From Metallyticus violacea (Eukaryota > Arthropoda > Insecta > Mantodea > Metallyticidae), in NCBI GenBank assembly GCA_030762175.1, contig CM060846.1:241895512-241959511 (forward strand): DNA of 64,000 nucleotides. Direction: 5' to 3'. Positions within the stretch are counted from its first letter, which is position 1. Every line of letters begins with the position of its first letter. Under the pieces are notes generated by a model that saw nothing but the letters and a program-made list of their open reading frames with translations, searched no databases and had not been told where the DNA came from. Positions 45,019-56,281 of the stretch are shown here, one piece after another. A program made the position numbers and the translations under genes.

Positions 45019-48000
45019 AACTTAGAGAGACATAAGAAGTGAACTTTGAAAATTTGGAAGTGATTAAGCAATTCTGGGACAAGGGTACAAAGTATGAATA
45101 TACAGTCCCTGATCATGTTATTAAATGCATCTTGAATTTTAAATATAATACGAAATTGTGAGGAAAAAGATAACACTGATTTTATTTTTACTAGCTTACA
45201 ATAGTGAATTACATCTATTTAAACATTTAAAAAGAATTTAATATACAACACACACATACACATGCACCCACAAATGCACAAATGGTGATAATGTATTTAT
45301 TAACTTTTGTCAAGTATACACAATATAGTACATAGTCAATTTGCCTTTGGCAGATATTAAGGCTTTAATTTGCCTTGACATACTGTTAATGCATGGTTAT
45401 ACTCTCTCTTGCATCTATGGATGATGATACCCAACTTTATCTTCTTAATAAGCCAAGATTTCAAGGTGATCACTTCCTTATTAGAAGCCATTTGGGAACC
45501 ATTCTCTTAGTTTAGGAGCTGCCTCTACTAAGAGAATATTTCTCAAATGGAGAACTATTTATTTTTATGAAAAATGGGGCCATAATGCCATACAACAAAA
45601 TCTGTGATAGCTTTTCTGCAAGAAAAAATTGTCCCTTTGTTGCGCTAGCCTTTGTTGAACTGAGCTTTTGGCACTGATGACTGACCAAATTATGACTTTA
45701 GTAGGATGTTTACAGTGTGCACAACATAATTTGACTTACTTTTCATCAGGATACCATCATGCAAACTCAGCTTTGTTTGCCAGAATTTCAAAAGTTCTCT
45801 AAAACAAACATGAAATAATGGAGAGATTCAATGATGATTTGGTTTAAAGGTGGATTTTAGCTCATAAAACTAATATTAAAATTAAAATTTACATATTTAC
45901 CAATTGCCAAAAGTCCAAGTCTTTGTCCTTGTGATTTATTGCCCACTTAAGTCATTTTCCAGCCATAGCAGTGGTTAATTTGGGTTTTCTGGCAGTTTTG
46001 CATCCTTTTAAATTAATTTCTGAAAGTTTGCATTTCACAATTCTTTCAAATGCTATGATATCACCATCTTCAAGATCAAATTTAATTTGTGTTGTGTTAG
46101 AAAACATGTTTTTTTCACAAAACTTTTTCAAGTAACGTTTTGCCCTTGGGGTGAAAATTGGTTTTTGGGCACATTTATTCCTCCTTTGTGAGCCTAATTC
46201 CACACCCAATTCAATTTTCTTCTTAATTTACCTTACAGTGCTTCAGGTAACTCCAATCTTTGAGAAATCTTTGAATTTGAAAAAACATTAGTGTTAACCA
46301 ATGCTTTTATATCTGCAATCTTTTGAGGTGTCAAATCACATAATTTGCTCATTATTCTTACAAGCACTTAACTGTTTTCACACAGAATACTAAATTTCAT
46401 GTTTCAAACTGTAAATAATTTGACAAATTGTACTCAGTAGCAAAGACCTGAAATAGGTCTGTTCTAGTTGTTAGTATTACAGTAACTGATGTTAGCAACA
46501 ATGTGGACTCTTACAAGATTGAAACACCATAACAAATGTGTTATTGTAGAACAACAACATGTCCCCTATAATGTTAAGTGAGGGATAACAGGATCCATAT
46601 CAAAACATAATATTAGAATATTAGGGTCTGTCTAATAATTTGGCCAGGGACTGTATCATCAATATATCTGAACCATGATAATGGTGCAGGAGTTTCATAT
46701 TTAGGAATTCCTCCTATAAGCTAGCCATAAAGAGATTGGCATAAGTGGTGCCATTCTGGTGCCCATTGCAATGCCTTTAATTTGTAGATAATATTTATCC
46801 TACAAACTAAATGGATTTGGAGTGAGAACAAGTTAGATTAAATGACATGAAATCTGTGAATGGGTTATGAGAATGTGCTTGAGAGTCCAATAAATGTATA
46901 ACAGCAGCTAATCCTGTATGATGAAGAATATTAGTATAAAATGATATCACATCAGTAGCTGCAAGAGGTATATGGGCCAAATTTGTTAAGCATACTCAAA
47001 AAATTTATAGGAATCTTTGATATAGAATGGCCTAGATGTAACAAATGGCTGTAACCAAAAATCTACTAAGGCAGAAAAGCATTTTATGAATGAATCAAAA
47101 CTGGAAATTATTGGGACAGAGACAGCTCTTTTTATGAATTTTAGGTAAAAATGCATGGTGGGAGTAGGGGCATTAGGAGTAAGTAGAGCAATGTCTTGGG
47201 GGCTAAGTCTTCTGCAGTACCAGAAGAAATGATAAACAAAGCTATATTTTGATTAAACTTGAGTGTAGGGTCAGAAGACAATAGTCATAATAAGTGACAT
47301 CATCAAGCCGTTAGTAAGCTTTGGAATTATAAGAAGAAATATCCTGTAATACTACTGAAGATACTTTATCAGTTGCAAGAAAATCTTGCACAAAGTTATT
47401 TTTCAAAGTGATCTTCTAGAAATTAAGAATCTTAAACACTGGTTAGTAAAAATTTCTAAAGATTGACTAGAAGGTAAAGAAGGAGATTAATGTTTGGAGA
47501 GAGGGTGAAGGGAGTGACATATGACATAGGCTGTGTTGATTTATTTGGCAAATACTAACCCCATTCTTAAATTCTGACAAAATTTTATGCCATTGGAAAC
47601 TTATTTAAGACGGTTAAATTTAGGAGTCAGGACAAATGATAATCCTTTTGTAAAACTAATGTAATAACCAGAAAGTGAAACAAAAGATAAATTTAAAAAA
47701 TTAATTTTATTGGCAGGAAGTAGAAGGGAGGTACATTTATCCTATAGCTTCTGGCATGAATAACGTAGTAGAATTTAGGTGGACAAGGTTAATTGAGAAT
47801 CAAAGCCAAGTTAAGGGCTGATTCCACGATCGGTGGTGAAATATTTTGACAGAAAATTATGGCAAACTAAATAGGGATACCTGCTCTTATATGCAAATTT
47901 GCAAATACATTGCAAATGTAACTGCAAGAGTTTGCAAAGACTATTTTGGCCGAGGGAATTTAAAAAAAAAATTGCAGGCATAAAGATATTGTTAACAGTG

Positions 48001-48130
48001 GTAAAATATTTAGGAGAATATGCCAAAATAATTTCAATGAAACTAAGTAATTAGAAAAGTGAAATTTCTGCATATACTGACAATTATTGAGGATCATATG
48101 TAAAAATTGCTGGGAGATGTGTTACCTAAT
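45019..48130 (-). mobile_element. Divergent PLE remnant, split by a Tc1-like element
   Basis: Minus-strand broken frames run from about 47230 down: 'VPIISSFDSFIKCFSALVDFW' region, 'DVISFYTNILHH' (RT A block), 'KGIAMGTRMAP' (B block) and 'WFRYIDD' (catalytic block, ending at about 46656). Past the Tc1-like insertion the frame continues as 'IFILCTLVPELL' (about 45098-45060). The motif style differs from the other PLEs in the window and suggests another PLE subfamily. The N-terminal part (47.3-48.1 kb) is weakly defined and the GIY-YIG end is missing. Confidence 0.72.
45101..46655 (-). mobile_element. Tc1-like transposon with TA target duplication, inactive
   Basis: Inverted termini TACAGTCCCTG at 45101 and CAGGGACTGTA ending at 46655, with TA at both edges. 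The minus-strand transposase starts near 46352 ('LTPQKIADIKALV', an HTH) and continues in 45952-46209 with 'KPKLTTAMAGK' at its end. The C-terminal half ('WGVISAKS', near 45660) is frameshifted. At about 1.55 kb it has normal length. It sits in the catalytic codons of the PLE on the same strand. Confidence 0.87.
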
Positions 48131-48197
48131 GAGTGAAGCTAGTTGTGGGTGCTAGAAGCTATAGCAGACAAGAGTTGCAAGCGGAAACTGATCTAGA

Positions 48198-49145
48198 ATG
48201 GACGTGTCTACATGCGCTCCATGTGTAGTATGTACAATGGGTGTATCAATAGAAATTTATCGTATCAGAATTGGCCTTTTGAATAAGCAACAAATTAAAG
48301 CTGAAAAAAATGGTTTCAATAATCAATTGACCATGATTAGGTACAGCTTTGTGTTGATGGCATTATTGGTGATCGGCAGAGTGGAATTAAATTCCAGTCC
48401 GGAAATGGAACAAGTCATCTGATTGCTAAAGGGAATATCAGAAGAAATTACTGAATTGAGAAAAATGGAGAAGAGGCTAGAAACGAGAATAAGCAGATTA
48501 ACCAAAGATTTGAGGGAGATTGTTGCAAGCTATCAACAAAGAGTGGAACAAGATCTCACGAACCATAACCGGAGGGTAGGGAGGTTGGAAAAAGCAGAGG
48601 CAATTAACAGAATAGTAAACATTATTATTTTTGGAACACAGGAAAGTAGAGAGAAGAGAACATGGCAAGAGGTTCAAGAAATATTTAAGGAAAAGCTGGG
48701 GATCCAACTACAGGGCTGGGAAATAAGTGACTCCTTTAGAATAGGTAGAAAAGGAGTTAGACCAAGCCTGATACTTGTCAAGTATACCACCATGAAATTT
48801 AAATGGTTGGTGCTGGAAAGTACAAAAAAATTTAGAGGTACGAAGATATTCATCGAGCAAGATTAGGTGAAAGAAGAAAGGAAAAATAGGGCTACTTTAT
48901 TGAAGCAAATGAAAAAAGCCAGAGAAGAATGCAAGATTGCATACATTAGGAGTTTGAACCTTTTCATGGATGGAAAGAAACAGGACATGAATGGACAAAA
49001 TATGATAGTTGCAGGCTCAGCTAGCAGAGAGGGTCAAAGTCCAGGAATTCAAGGTGGCGGCAGAGAAGAAAAAACAGGAAAAGAAGAGAAGGGGAAAGAT
49101 GAACAGCTGACGACATCACCACAATGCATTGTGCAGTCTCCTTAA
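48198..49145 (+). pseudogene. LINE ORF1 with two in-frame stops
   Basis: A single frame runs from 48198 to 49145, broken by TGA at 48420 and TAG at 48864. The middle (48423-48866) starts with a heptad-like coiled coil ('EITELRKMEKRLETRISRL'), followed by an RRM-like nucleic-acid-binding region with 'NIIIFG', 'SFRIGRKG', 'LVKYTTM' and 'GTKIFIEQD'. The third part is basic ('KEERKNRATLLKQMKKARE') and ends in a K/E/G-rich tail. This is the ORF1 layout of coiled-coil/RRM LINEs and would bind element RNA. An endonuclease follows in the order expected for a LINE. Confidence 0.82.
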
Positions 49146-49337
49146 CAGCTGCGAGAGGATGCCAACAGATGAGCATGGGGTGCTTGGTCTGAATATGTGG
49201 AGCAAGGCAGGGTTGAGTGTAGTCTCCATGCCTGGAGGAAGAATTATGCAGGTAGAGGAACAAAGAGTCGCATCAGACAAAGAGGCGAGACTTACAAGAA
49301 GTAAAGCCAAGTTGGAGCACTATAGATTTGGGAGAAA

Positions 49338-49390
49338 ATGAATGAATGGTGTTTAATGCCAGTTTTTCCTACAGAGGTACCACAGACGAG
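49338..49390 (-). mobile_element. 53-bp SINE family B 3' end with its own target duplication
   Basis: 'ggtgtttaatgccagttttt' plus 'gaggtaccacaga' matches only the last ~50 bp of family B. The 11-mer tttgggagaaa lies on both sides (49327-49337 and 49391-49401), so this is an extremely 5'-truncated insertion rather than decay of a longer copy. Confidence 0.82.
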
Positions 49391-49401
49391 TTTGGGAGAA
49401 A

Positions 49402-49878
49402 GGATTCAGTGTAGGGAGTGTGTACCTTATCTATAGTATGCTGGAATGTTGAAGGGTTAATAGCGAAAATATGAAATGGTGACATTCATTGTATAATCAA
49501 ATGGGTACATGTGTTGGCAGTGGTAGAGACATGGATATTAAACGATTCTGTCATCAATGTCACGGGGTATGATTATTATGGGAAAAAATGGGGGCAAAAG
49601 TTAAAGGAAAAGGTCGGGTGTCTGGTGGCATAGGGTTATTTGTGAGAAGAGATAAAGGTTTTAAAATTAAGGTTGAAAGAATTTAGGTGATAAAGTGCTG
49701 TGGTATAAATTCAGTGATGTATGTGGAAGAAGAACACGTGTGTGTTTAGGTATTGTTTATAATCCACCTAGCTCTTCAAACTTTTATGATTCAAATTTGT
49801 TTATTAAATTGAGACAAGGCATTGTTAAATAGAATACAGCAGTACACAACACTTAAAAGAATACAATAAAATCCTTAA
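49402..49878 (+). mobile_element. LINE endonuclease fragment following ORF1
   Basis: Broken frames read 'ETWILNDSV' (APE catalytic Glu region), 'GIGLFVRRDKGFKIKV' and 'LGIVYNPPSSSNFYD', the central APE-type endonuclease. It stops near 49800 and is followed by about 80 bp of unclear origin and then the PLE at 49880. RT and 3' UTR are absent. Confidence 0.75.
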
Positions 49879-49879
49879 A

Positions 49880-51720
49880 TGAAAAAGATGTTGTTTATAC
49901 TAAAGCAGACAAAGGAAACAGAGTAGTAATATTGGATAAAGAAGATTATAATAATAGAATGCAGAATTTATTAAATAAAAAAGAATATATTCAGATCCAG
50001 TCAGACCCATTGAAAGAGTGTGTTAATTCCATCAATGAGGTTCTGTAAACATGTACAGTCATTCCAAAAGAAACAGTATTCAAAATAAAACAGAGCAACC
50101 CTAAAATAGCTAAGTTATATGGTTTACCTAAAATTCACAAGACTGGAAATGGTATGCGCCCCATTATTAACAACATCGATACTCCCTCTTACTATTTAGC
50201 AAAATAGATTCAAGACATTACCAAAATTTCAAACCAGGAGCATAAATAATTCATATCAGTTAATAGAAAAAATTAAAGACATAAAATTGCACCCCTCTGA
50301 CATTCTTATATCTTTTGACGTAGAATCTCTGTTTCCGAGCATACCAAAAGAAAAACTCCTGATTTATCTACATGATTGGCTAAAAACAAGTGGAATTAAT
50401 GATACACACACAAAAGAATACATCAAACTAACAGAAATTTGCATAAACCAAGCCTTTTTTTATTTTTAAAGGAAAATTTTATAAACAAGCAGGACTTAAA
50501 ATGGGCAACATCTTATCTCCATTTCTATCTAACCTCTTCATGAGTAGATTTGAAACACACATCAACACAGCTTTTCCATACATATTTAAGGTATGGTACA
50601 GATATGTAGATGATATATTTGCCATAGTTAGCAAAAAACTCATTGACAATGCCTTAAAACTTCTAAATATTCAAGATATAAACATTTCATTTATATACAA
50701 AATAGAAACAGATAACATGCTGCCATTCTTGGATATTAAAATAATGAAATGCCAAGAAAAACTTAAATTTGGAATGTACAGAAAGAATACACACGCAGAT
50801 AATCACATCAAAGCTGACAGTTTTAACCCCACAGCGCACAAACATGCAGTAATTAACAGTTTAACACACTGGCTAGTTAACCTACAAATTAGCAAAGAAG
50901 AATATTTTAAAGAATACAAACAAATAGAAGAAACAGCAGTTAAGAATAGTTTTAAAAAAGAACTAGTACATAAAAAGGTGCAGAAATTCAAGAGACAAAA
51001 ACATATCAAAGAAACCACAACACTTTCAGCAACAAAAGATAAACTAATTTTTAAAAAATTCACATATCACCCATGGGCTACAAAAAAATTTCAGAATATT
51101 CTTAAAGATTTTAATATCAGGTTGGCACCAATTAATAGATTTAATGTTAAAAATTTATTCATAGATAATGTTAATGACAGTATTCCACAAGAAGAAAAAA
51201 CAGGTATTTACAAAATAAACTGTGCAGAATGTGAAAAAATCTACATTGGAAAAACAAAGAGAAACATAGGCACATGGTTAAAGGAACATTTCAGGAACAT
51301 AAAGTACAAGCAAATAGAGAAATTAGCAGTAGCATATCATTTTTGGACACAAAATCACGATATAATAAATAAAGCAAAATTATTAAAATCAGTATAAGGA
51401 CCTACGGAATTAGCAACCTGGGAGAAAATCTACATCTACAAATACAAAGACAGCATAATGAACTTCGACATTGTCGGGGATAAACTACAAGTTTATCACA
51501 CTGCCACCAGAGCAGAATATACATTCCCACAGCTCAACGAATGATGCGACAGTTGAACTTTAGCCTAGCTGAAGATGGGAATTAAATGTTCTCGAAACCG
51601 GTTCCGTACATTTATGAAAAGTAAGTGAAGCTTTGAGAGTGTATAGTTCAACTGAATCATACAATGTAATCAATTAATATGATTGGCTTCACTGTGCAAG
51701 TTCCAATTTACATTTAACCT
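49880..51720 (+). mobile_element. Penelope-like element, second copy of the 35.6-kb family
   Basis: Nearly identical to 35569-37384 over its length, but with a stop after the first third, a frameshift near 50210, another near 50460-50500, and a premature stop at 51395-51397. Main frames: 50287-50469 and 50501-51397, with 'WYRYVDDIFAIV' and 'GIYKINCAECEKIYIGKTKR'. The 3' tail extends to 'attggcttcactgtgcaag', the same end seen in inverted form at 4025-4060. Its 5' boundary falls at the same 'aaaaagatgttg' as the first copy. Confidence 0.9.
51566..51605 (+). ncRNA. Hammerhead-like motif of second PLE copy
   Basis: CTGAAGATGG, stem II GGGAA-TTAAAT-GTTCTC, GAAACCGGTTCC with ACCGGT as stem III. 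The core differs from CTGATGA at one base. Confidence 0.55.
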
Positions 51721-51949
51721 TAATAGGAATTGGCAATTAAGCCACCACATCAACCACTCTAAAATTCACAACGCTTTATCAAACCCCTCACTACATAATA
51801 TATAATGAAGAATACTTGTTCCATCTACATTTGCAAAGTTAATTTCCTATTCCATATCATCTCTTTGGAACCCATTATACAAAATAAAATAATTTTCATA
51901 AAACTCTATTTTCTATCTTCATTTTTACATACCTTACTTTTACTCTTCC

Positions 51950-52470
51950 TTATATTACCCTCAACTTTCTCCATTCAAGATACACTACATTCTCACAGTT
52001 CTCATTTATTTCCTGCCCTGCACTTGTGTTTAAATCTCCCATTAATATAAACTGCATAATCCAGTACACCCTAACTCTCTCTATTATGTCCTCTCTTAAA
52101 TTAACAAATAACTTTTTATCATAACATTCTGATGTTTCAGGAGGACTATAAACTACATCCAAATTATAATTTACTTCCTCTTCTTTTATCTTGAACATTT
52201 CTAATGATACCACTTTTTTCTCAGTTACCAGTATCATTTCACTTGCATTTATATCAGTCCTTCATATAAAATCCCCCTTTGAGGCTTTGCCTATATCATG
52301 TCTTCTGACACTTCTCCCTCTATGTAAAAGATCATCCAATCCAACAACATTCTACTTTTTCAACCAAATTCTGTACCATAGCTATCACATTTCCGAACAT
52401 TTTAAATGTTGGGCTATTTGTATGACACTTCTATTAATTTTTGCTTCTCTGTTCTTATTATATTACCTAT
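51950..52470 (-). mobile_element. LINE endonuclease remnant
   Basis: The minus-strand frame 51950-52237 reads 'LDVVYSPPETSECYD' and 'FILMGDLNTSAG', the conserved APE endonuclease blocks (the second is the GDFN-like catalytic block). Further upstream frames ('RHDIGKASKGG') continue it to about 52470. It is a similar family to 49402-49878 but in opposite orientation. Confidence 0.78.
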
Positions 52471-52634
52471 ATTTTTCTTTATAAGTTATTTAAATTATTT
52501 TAATTATGTGAGGACTTATAGAATGATCACAATTTCTTGTGCTAAAGTTTGACTTTTGTTAGTTTTATGCATGATGTACACCTGGTACTAATTCCATTGT
52601 TGTCACCTTTTGGTTCCTGCCTGTGAAAAATATG

Positions 52635-53400
52635 CAGGTTGATACATGTTCAGTTTCACCTACAGCAAAATGCAGGTGACACAGGACAAACAATATGCTG
52701 CTCTGAAATCTGCTTTCATCAGAACAAATCTTCAACTGAGGCCTTACGAAAGTTTGTTCTTCACTATAGCACAGCTCAAAGATGGTTTAAAATGTTTAAA
52801 GAGGACACACAATCAATTTCAAAGAAAGATGGGACCAGCACTCAAGTTTGTGCTCTTAACGGAAGAAAACATTGATACTGCTGTTGTTTTTGTGAGAGAA
52901 GATGGTCAAATAACTTTAATAACACTTTCAGAAATTGTGAAAATTTCACTGGGTACCACCTACAAGTTTGTAACTGAAAAGTTACATAAGAGATATGTTT
53001 GTGCACGGTGGATTTCAGTATGACTGGTTCCCCCCAAAAAAGGACATTCATATGCAGGTTTGCATGCAGTTAAAGATGATCTTAAAGGAAGATGCAGAAT
53101 TTCTTTCAAAGGTAACTAATACTGATGAAACTTGGCTACATCATTTTGATTCTGAGAGCAAACAACCAAGCTCTATGTGGAAATCTCCATCATCATAATG
53201 CCCAAAAAAGCAAAAGTGGTTGTTTCTGCTGGGAGAGTTATGGTCATTTTTCAATATTCAAGGAATTGTTTATCAGCATGTCATGCCTACACACACAACT
53301 GTAATTGGGCAATACTACAGAGATATCCTGAAATCTTTGCAAGGCCATTTTCTGTGCAACAAGCATAATTCTGAAACAAGATAATGCATGGCTGCAAATG
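52635..53400 (+). mobile_element. Mariner remnant
   Basis: Frames cover the N-terminal domain (52646-53023: 'FSFTYSKMQVTQDKQYAALK' and, later, 'YVCARWI'), the first catalytic block 'SKVTNTDETWLHHFD' with 'WKSPSS' (52995-53198), and 'PKKAKVV' with 'VMVIF' (53177-53368). It ends before the second Asp. Frameshifts separate the parts. It is a separate copy from the mariner split at 35.3/37.4 kb. Confidence 0.83.
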
Positions 53401-53560
53401 GCGTAGGGACTGACAATGTGAATGAAACTGTTCCTACATATTTAAACAAGTAAGTGGAGCAAAATAATGTTAGTTTGGCTCAATAACACAATGATTTTAA
53501 TATATGATTAGCTTCACTATGCAATGTCCCTATTAACAATTTTAGTTAATATATACTATT
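53400..53560 (+). mobile_element. PLE 3' tail fragment
   Basis: A CTGAC...GAAACTGTTCC hammerhead relic (53410-53435), then 'aagtaagtggagca' and 'cacaatgattttaatatatgattagcttcact', matching the 3' tails at 6070-6140 and 51615-51700. No coding part remains. Confidence 0.65.
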
Positions 53561-54869
53561 ATCTGACTTACTGGCTCATTTTTTTTCCTCGGTGAGATAC
53601 AGAGAGAGGAAAGTATAGGGGGGAGCGTATGAGTGTTCTATGTATGTGCATCTGTGTACTACCTTTCTTTTAAGACATCAGAGTAATCCTAGCAACTGTT
53701 TGGGGGAATTTCAAGCTTTGACAAGCATCTTGTAGCTTCTCATAAGAGAAAGAAATTGTTAATTATCCACAGTGGTGAAAGAACAATATTTGCAGATAGT
53801 CACATTGTTGTTCACCTACCAGCTATGCCTAAACTCAATAGAACATTTTCCATAAGAACACTTCAGGAAACCTTTCACTTGGCATTCTAAAATGTCTAGC
53901 AGAAGAAACAATTGCTTCATTGATATCACAGGATCGACAGGACTACTTCAGGCATGCAATATGTACCAAGGATATGTATTCGAATAGGATAGGAGAATGC
54001 AATGTGCCATGGACAATGAAAAATAGTGTCTACTAGTGATAATATCATAACAAGAAATTTATATAAATGATATTGTTATTGTAATCTGTTTTTAAATATT
54101 TTGTTCCATAAACCCTTAAGCTATTGCAAAAGATGTGAGGAGTGAATTAGCACAGTAATACTGCACTGTATCACCAGTATATATAAAATACTGTTTTCTG
54201 ACTTCCTGGTCTCTTGAGTTCTCTATTGCCACTAGTGTTCTCAACCATGCCTCATTGTACTCTTGTGGTGATGCAGTGCTGTATTAGTATATTACTTTAT
54301 TACATATATAATGAGAGAGAGCTGGTGGAAGGAAACCTATTACATTCCTTCTAAGATAAGATCCCTAGAAGTATGACAAACAATTTTATTATGATATTTT
54401 GTTCCTTGGGGTGCACATAAAGAAAAAAACTGATATTTGTATTAAACTTTCTAAAGAAAATTCCACAACATTTTTTTAAAAATATGGATTGTTTAGGAAC
54501 ATTGAGTTAAGCATTAAAAGTATGAGTTAGCCAAAATGTAGATTTCAAATAATAGCCCAAAAACTTATAGCATAGTGTGTCATAAGCTATCATATCCTAG
54601 TGGGAGATTCTTCAATGAAGTCAGGTACGCATTTGTCCCATCTCTCTCAGCACTTGCAAATTACTTCATGTGCTGTGATATTTACTGTGTCTTCAGTTGG
54701 AAGCAGAGCAGGTTTGTACATGTAAAGGTAATTTGAAATCAAAATGTCACAGTTGTCCAGTCGTGAGTGATTGGAAAATTTCTGTGCTATTATTTATGGT
54801 CAAATAGCTCAAATGCTACTATAGCTGCCCAATAGTATCACCGCCAATTTCCTAGGAGATGGCCACCAA
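53561..54869. other. No recognisable gene
   Basis: Intronic sequence; no coding block or terminal repeat recognised. Confidence 0.45.
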
Positions 54870-55745
54870 ATTCCAGAATCTTTGTATTAATGCAGAGAGT
54901 GTTGAATATGGGGAACATGCAGCCTAAATGTGAAAGAGGATGATGAAGGAACACAGTTCAATTAAAGGAAGAAATTGTAAATCTTTTGTACAAAGACCCT
55001 AGCAACAGTACTGGACAAATTGCTCACATGGTTGGCATATCCCATTGGACTTTATATGAAGAATTATTGTGACTATGCCACATCAGTGAGTTTAGTATCT
55101 CTCAGAAGCAGATCATGCTTTCTGGTTAGCTTTCCCCCATTTGGAAAAGGGCCCTAATTTTCTATACATAATCTTGACAACTAACAAAGTCACATTTACA
55201 AGAAATGGCATTTTCAACCTGCAAAATGTAAAACTTGGGCTGAAGCCAATCTGTATACTACTTGTGAGCAGGATTCAAAAGTGTTAATCTAATTGGTTTG
55301 ATATTACTCCCAAATGGCTAGCACCAGTTAATTTATAGCTTCTCGGATGATCAGCGTGTCAATTTGATAAATTTGACATGGCTGATCACCCAAGAAGCTA
55401 TAATTTGTAATATATGCCGTGAAAGCTTCAAGTCTTGCAGCAGCTAATTTGGCATTTTTACAAGATGCACTGCCCAAATCAATGGAAAAAATTTCCCTAA
55501 GTTTAAGAAGAACCATGTGGTTCATACATGTTGGTGCCCATTACTTGTCTATATCCATCAAAATTGCCCTTTTCCTGGAAAATGAATTGGGTGCGTTGGA
55601 CATGTCAAATGGCTTCCTAGATTGCCAAACCTCAATCCATTTTATATTTTCGCATAGAAGCAGAGTTTATAAATATGAGATTGAAAGCATTGAATCTCTT
55701 AACAGAGCACACATTTCACACTGCTAAGGAAATGGAGAACAATGT
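54870..55745 (+). mobile_element. Tc1/mariner-superfamily transposase remnant, interrupted by a palindrome
   Basis: Frames: an HTH region 'LKEEIVNLLYKDPSNSTGQIAHMVGIS' in parts (54958-55040), 'VTFTRNGIFNLQNV' (about 55190-55230, normally ATFTRDGVFN), then after a palindrome 'FLQDALPKSMEKISLSLRRTMWF' in parts with 'HVGAHYLSISI' (55419-55727, normally HDGAPAH). The catalytic Asp is lost in the last block. Motif order is that of a transposase family common in insects. Confidence 0.7.
55333..55403. repeat. 71-bp near-perfect palindrome
   Basis: Starts ttatagcttctcgg and ends with its reverse complement; arms of about 33 bp around a few central bases, with only about three mismatches or indels. 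It interrupts the transposase remnant between two of its blocks. Confidence 0.85.
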
Positions 55746-55981
55746 TGGAGTATTTACTAGAGTACAGTATGTATAATGGAGTGAGGTATGATGGTTATAT
55801 GCAAGCAAATGGTGGACATTTTGAGCAATATCTTTGGTTTATTGAAACTGATTTACAGAAATAATAAGTTATGTTTAACATTAATTTAGCAATATTAATT
55901 TAATGCAATTTATTTAATATTTAATTGGGTTTGTTCCAAATGAATTTGAGTTATACTAGTGTGTAATCTTAATTTAGTTCA

Positions 55982-56272
55982 AATATTTATTTTTTTTAAT
56001 AGTGTTTAAAACCTGTTTTTACTACTGAGGCACCACAGGCCACTGGACACTGATGATACATGAAATGAAATGGTATTTTGGGAAAGGATTTTTTAAGGAA
56101 GGAAATGTTCCAGGATTAAGTTTAAGGTATCTCCCTACCATTTGCCATTTATGAGGACTGAGGAATACGTAGAAAAAACCCCAGTCAGGGAGTGGAATTC
56201 CTGGTGGAATTGGAACACCAGGCCTTCCTCTCACGAGTCTGAGCCTTAATGATCTTGGCCACCCATGGTGGT
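55982..56272 (-). mobile_element. tRNA-derived SINE, family B
   Basis: Minus-strand head 'accatgggtggccaagatc', body and 3' end as in the other family B copies. The short repeat aatttagtt lies at 55971-55979 and 56273-56281. Confidence 0.88.
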
Positions 56273-56281
56273 AATTTAGTT

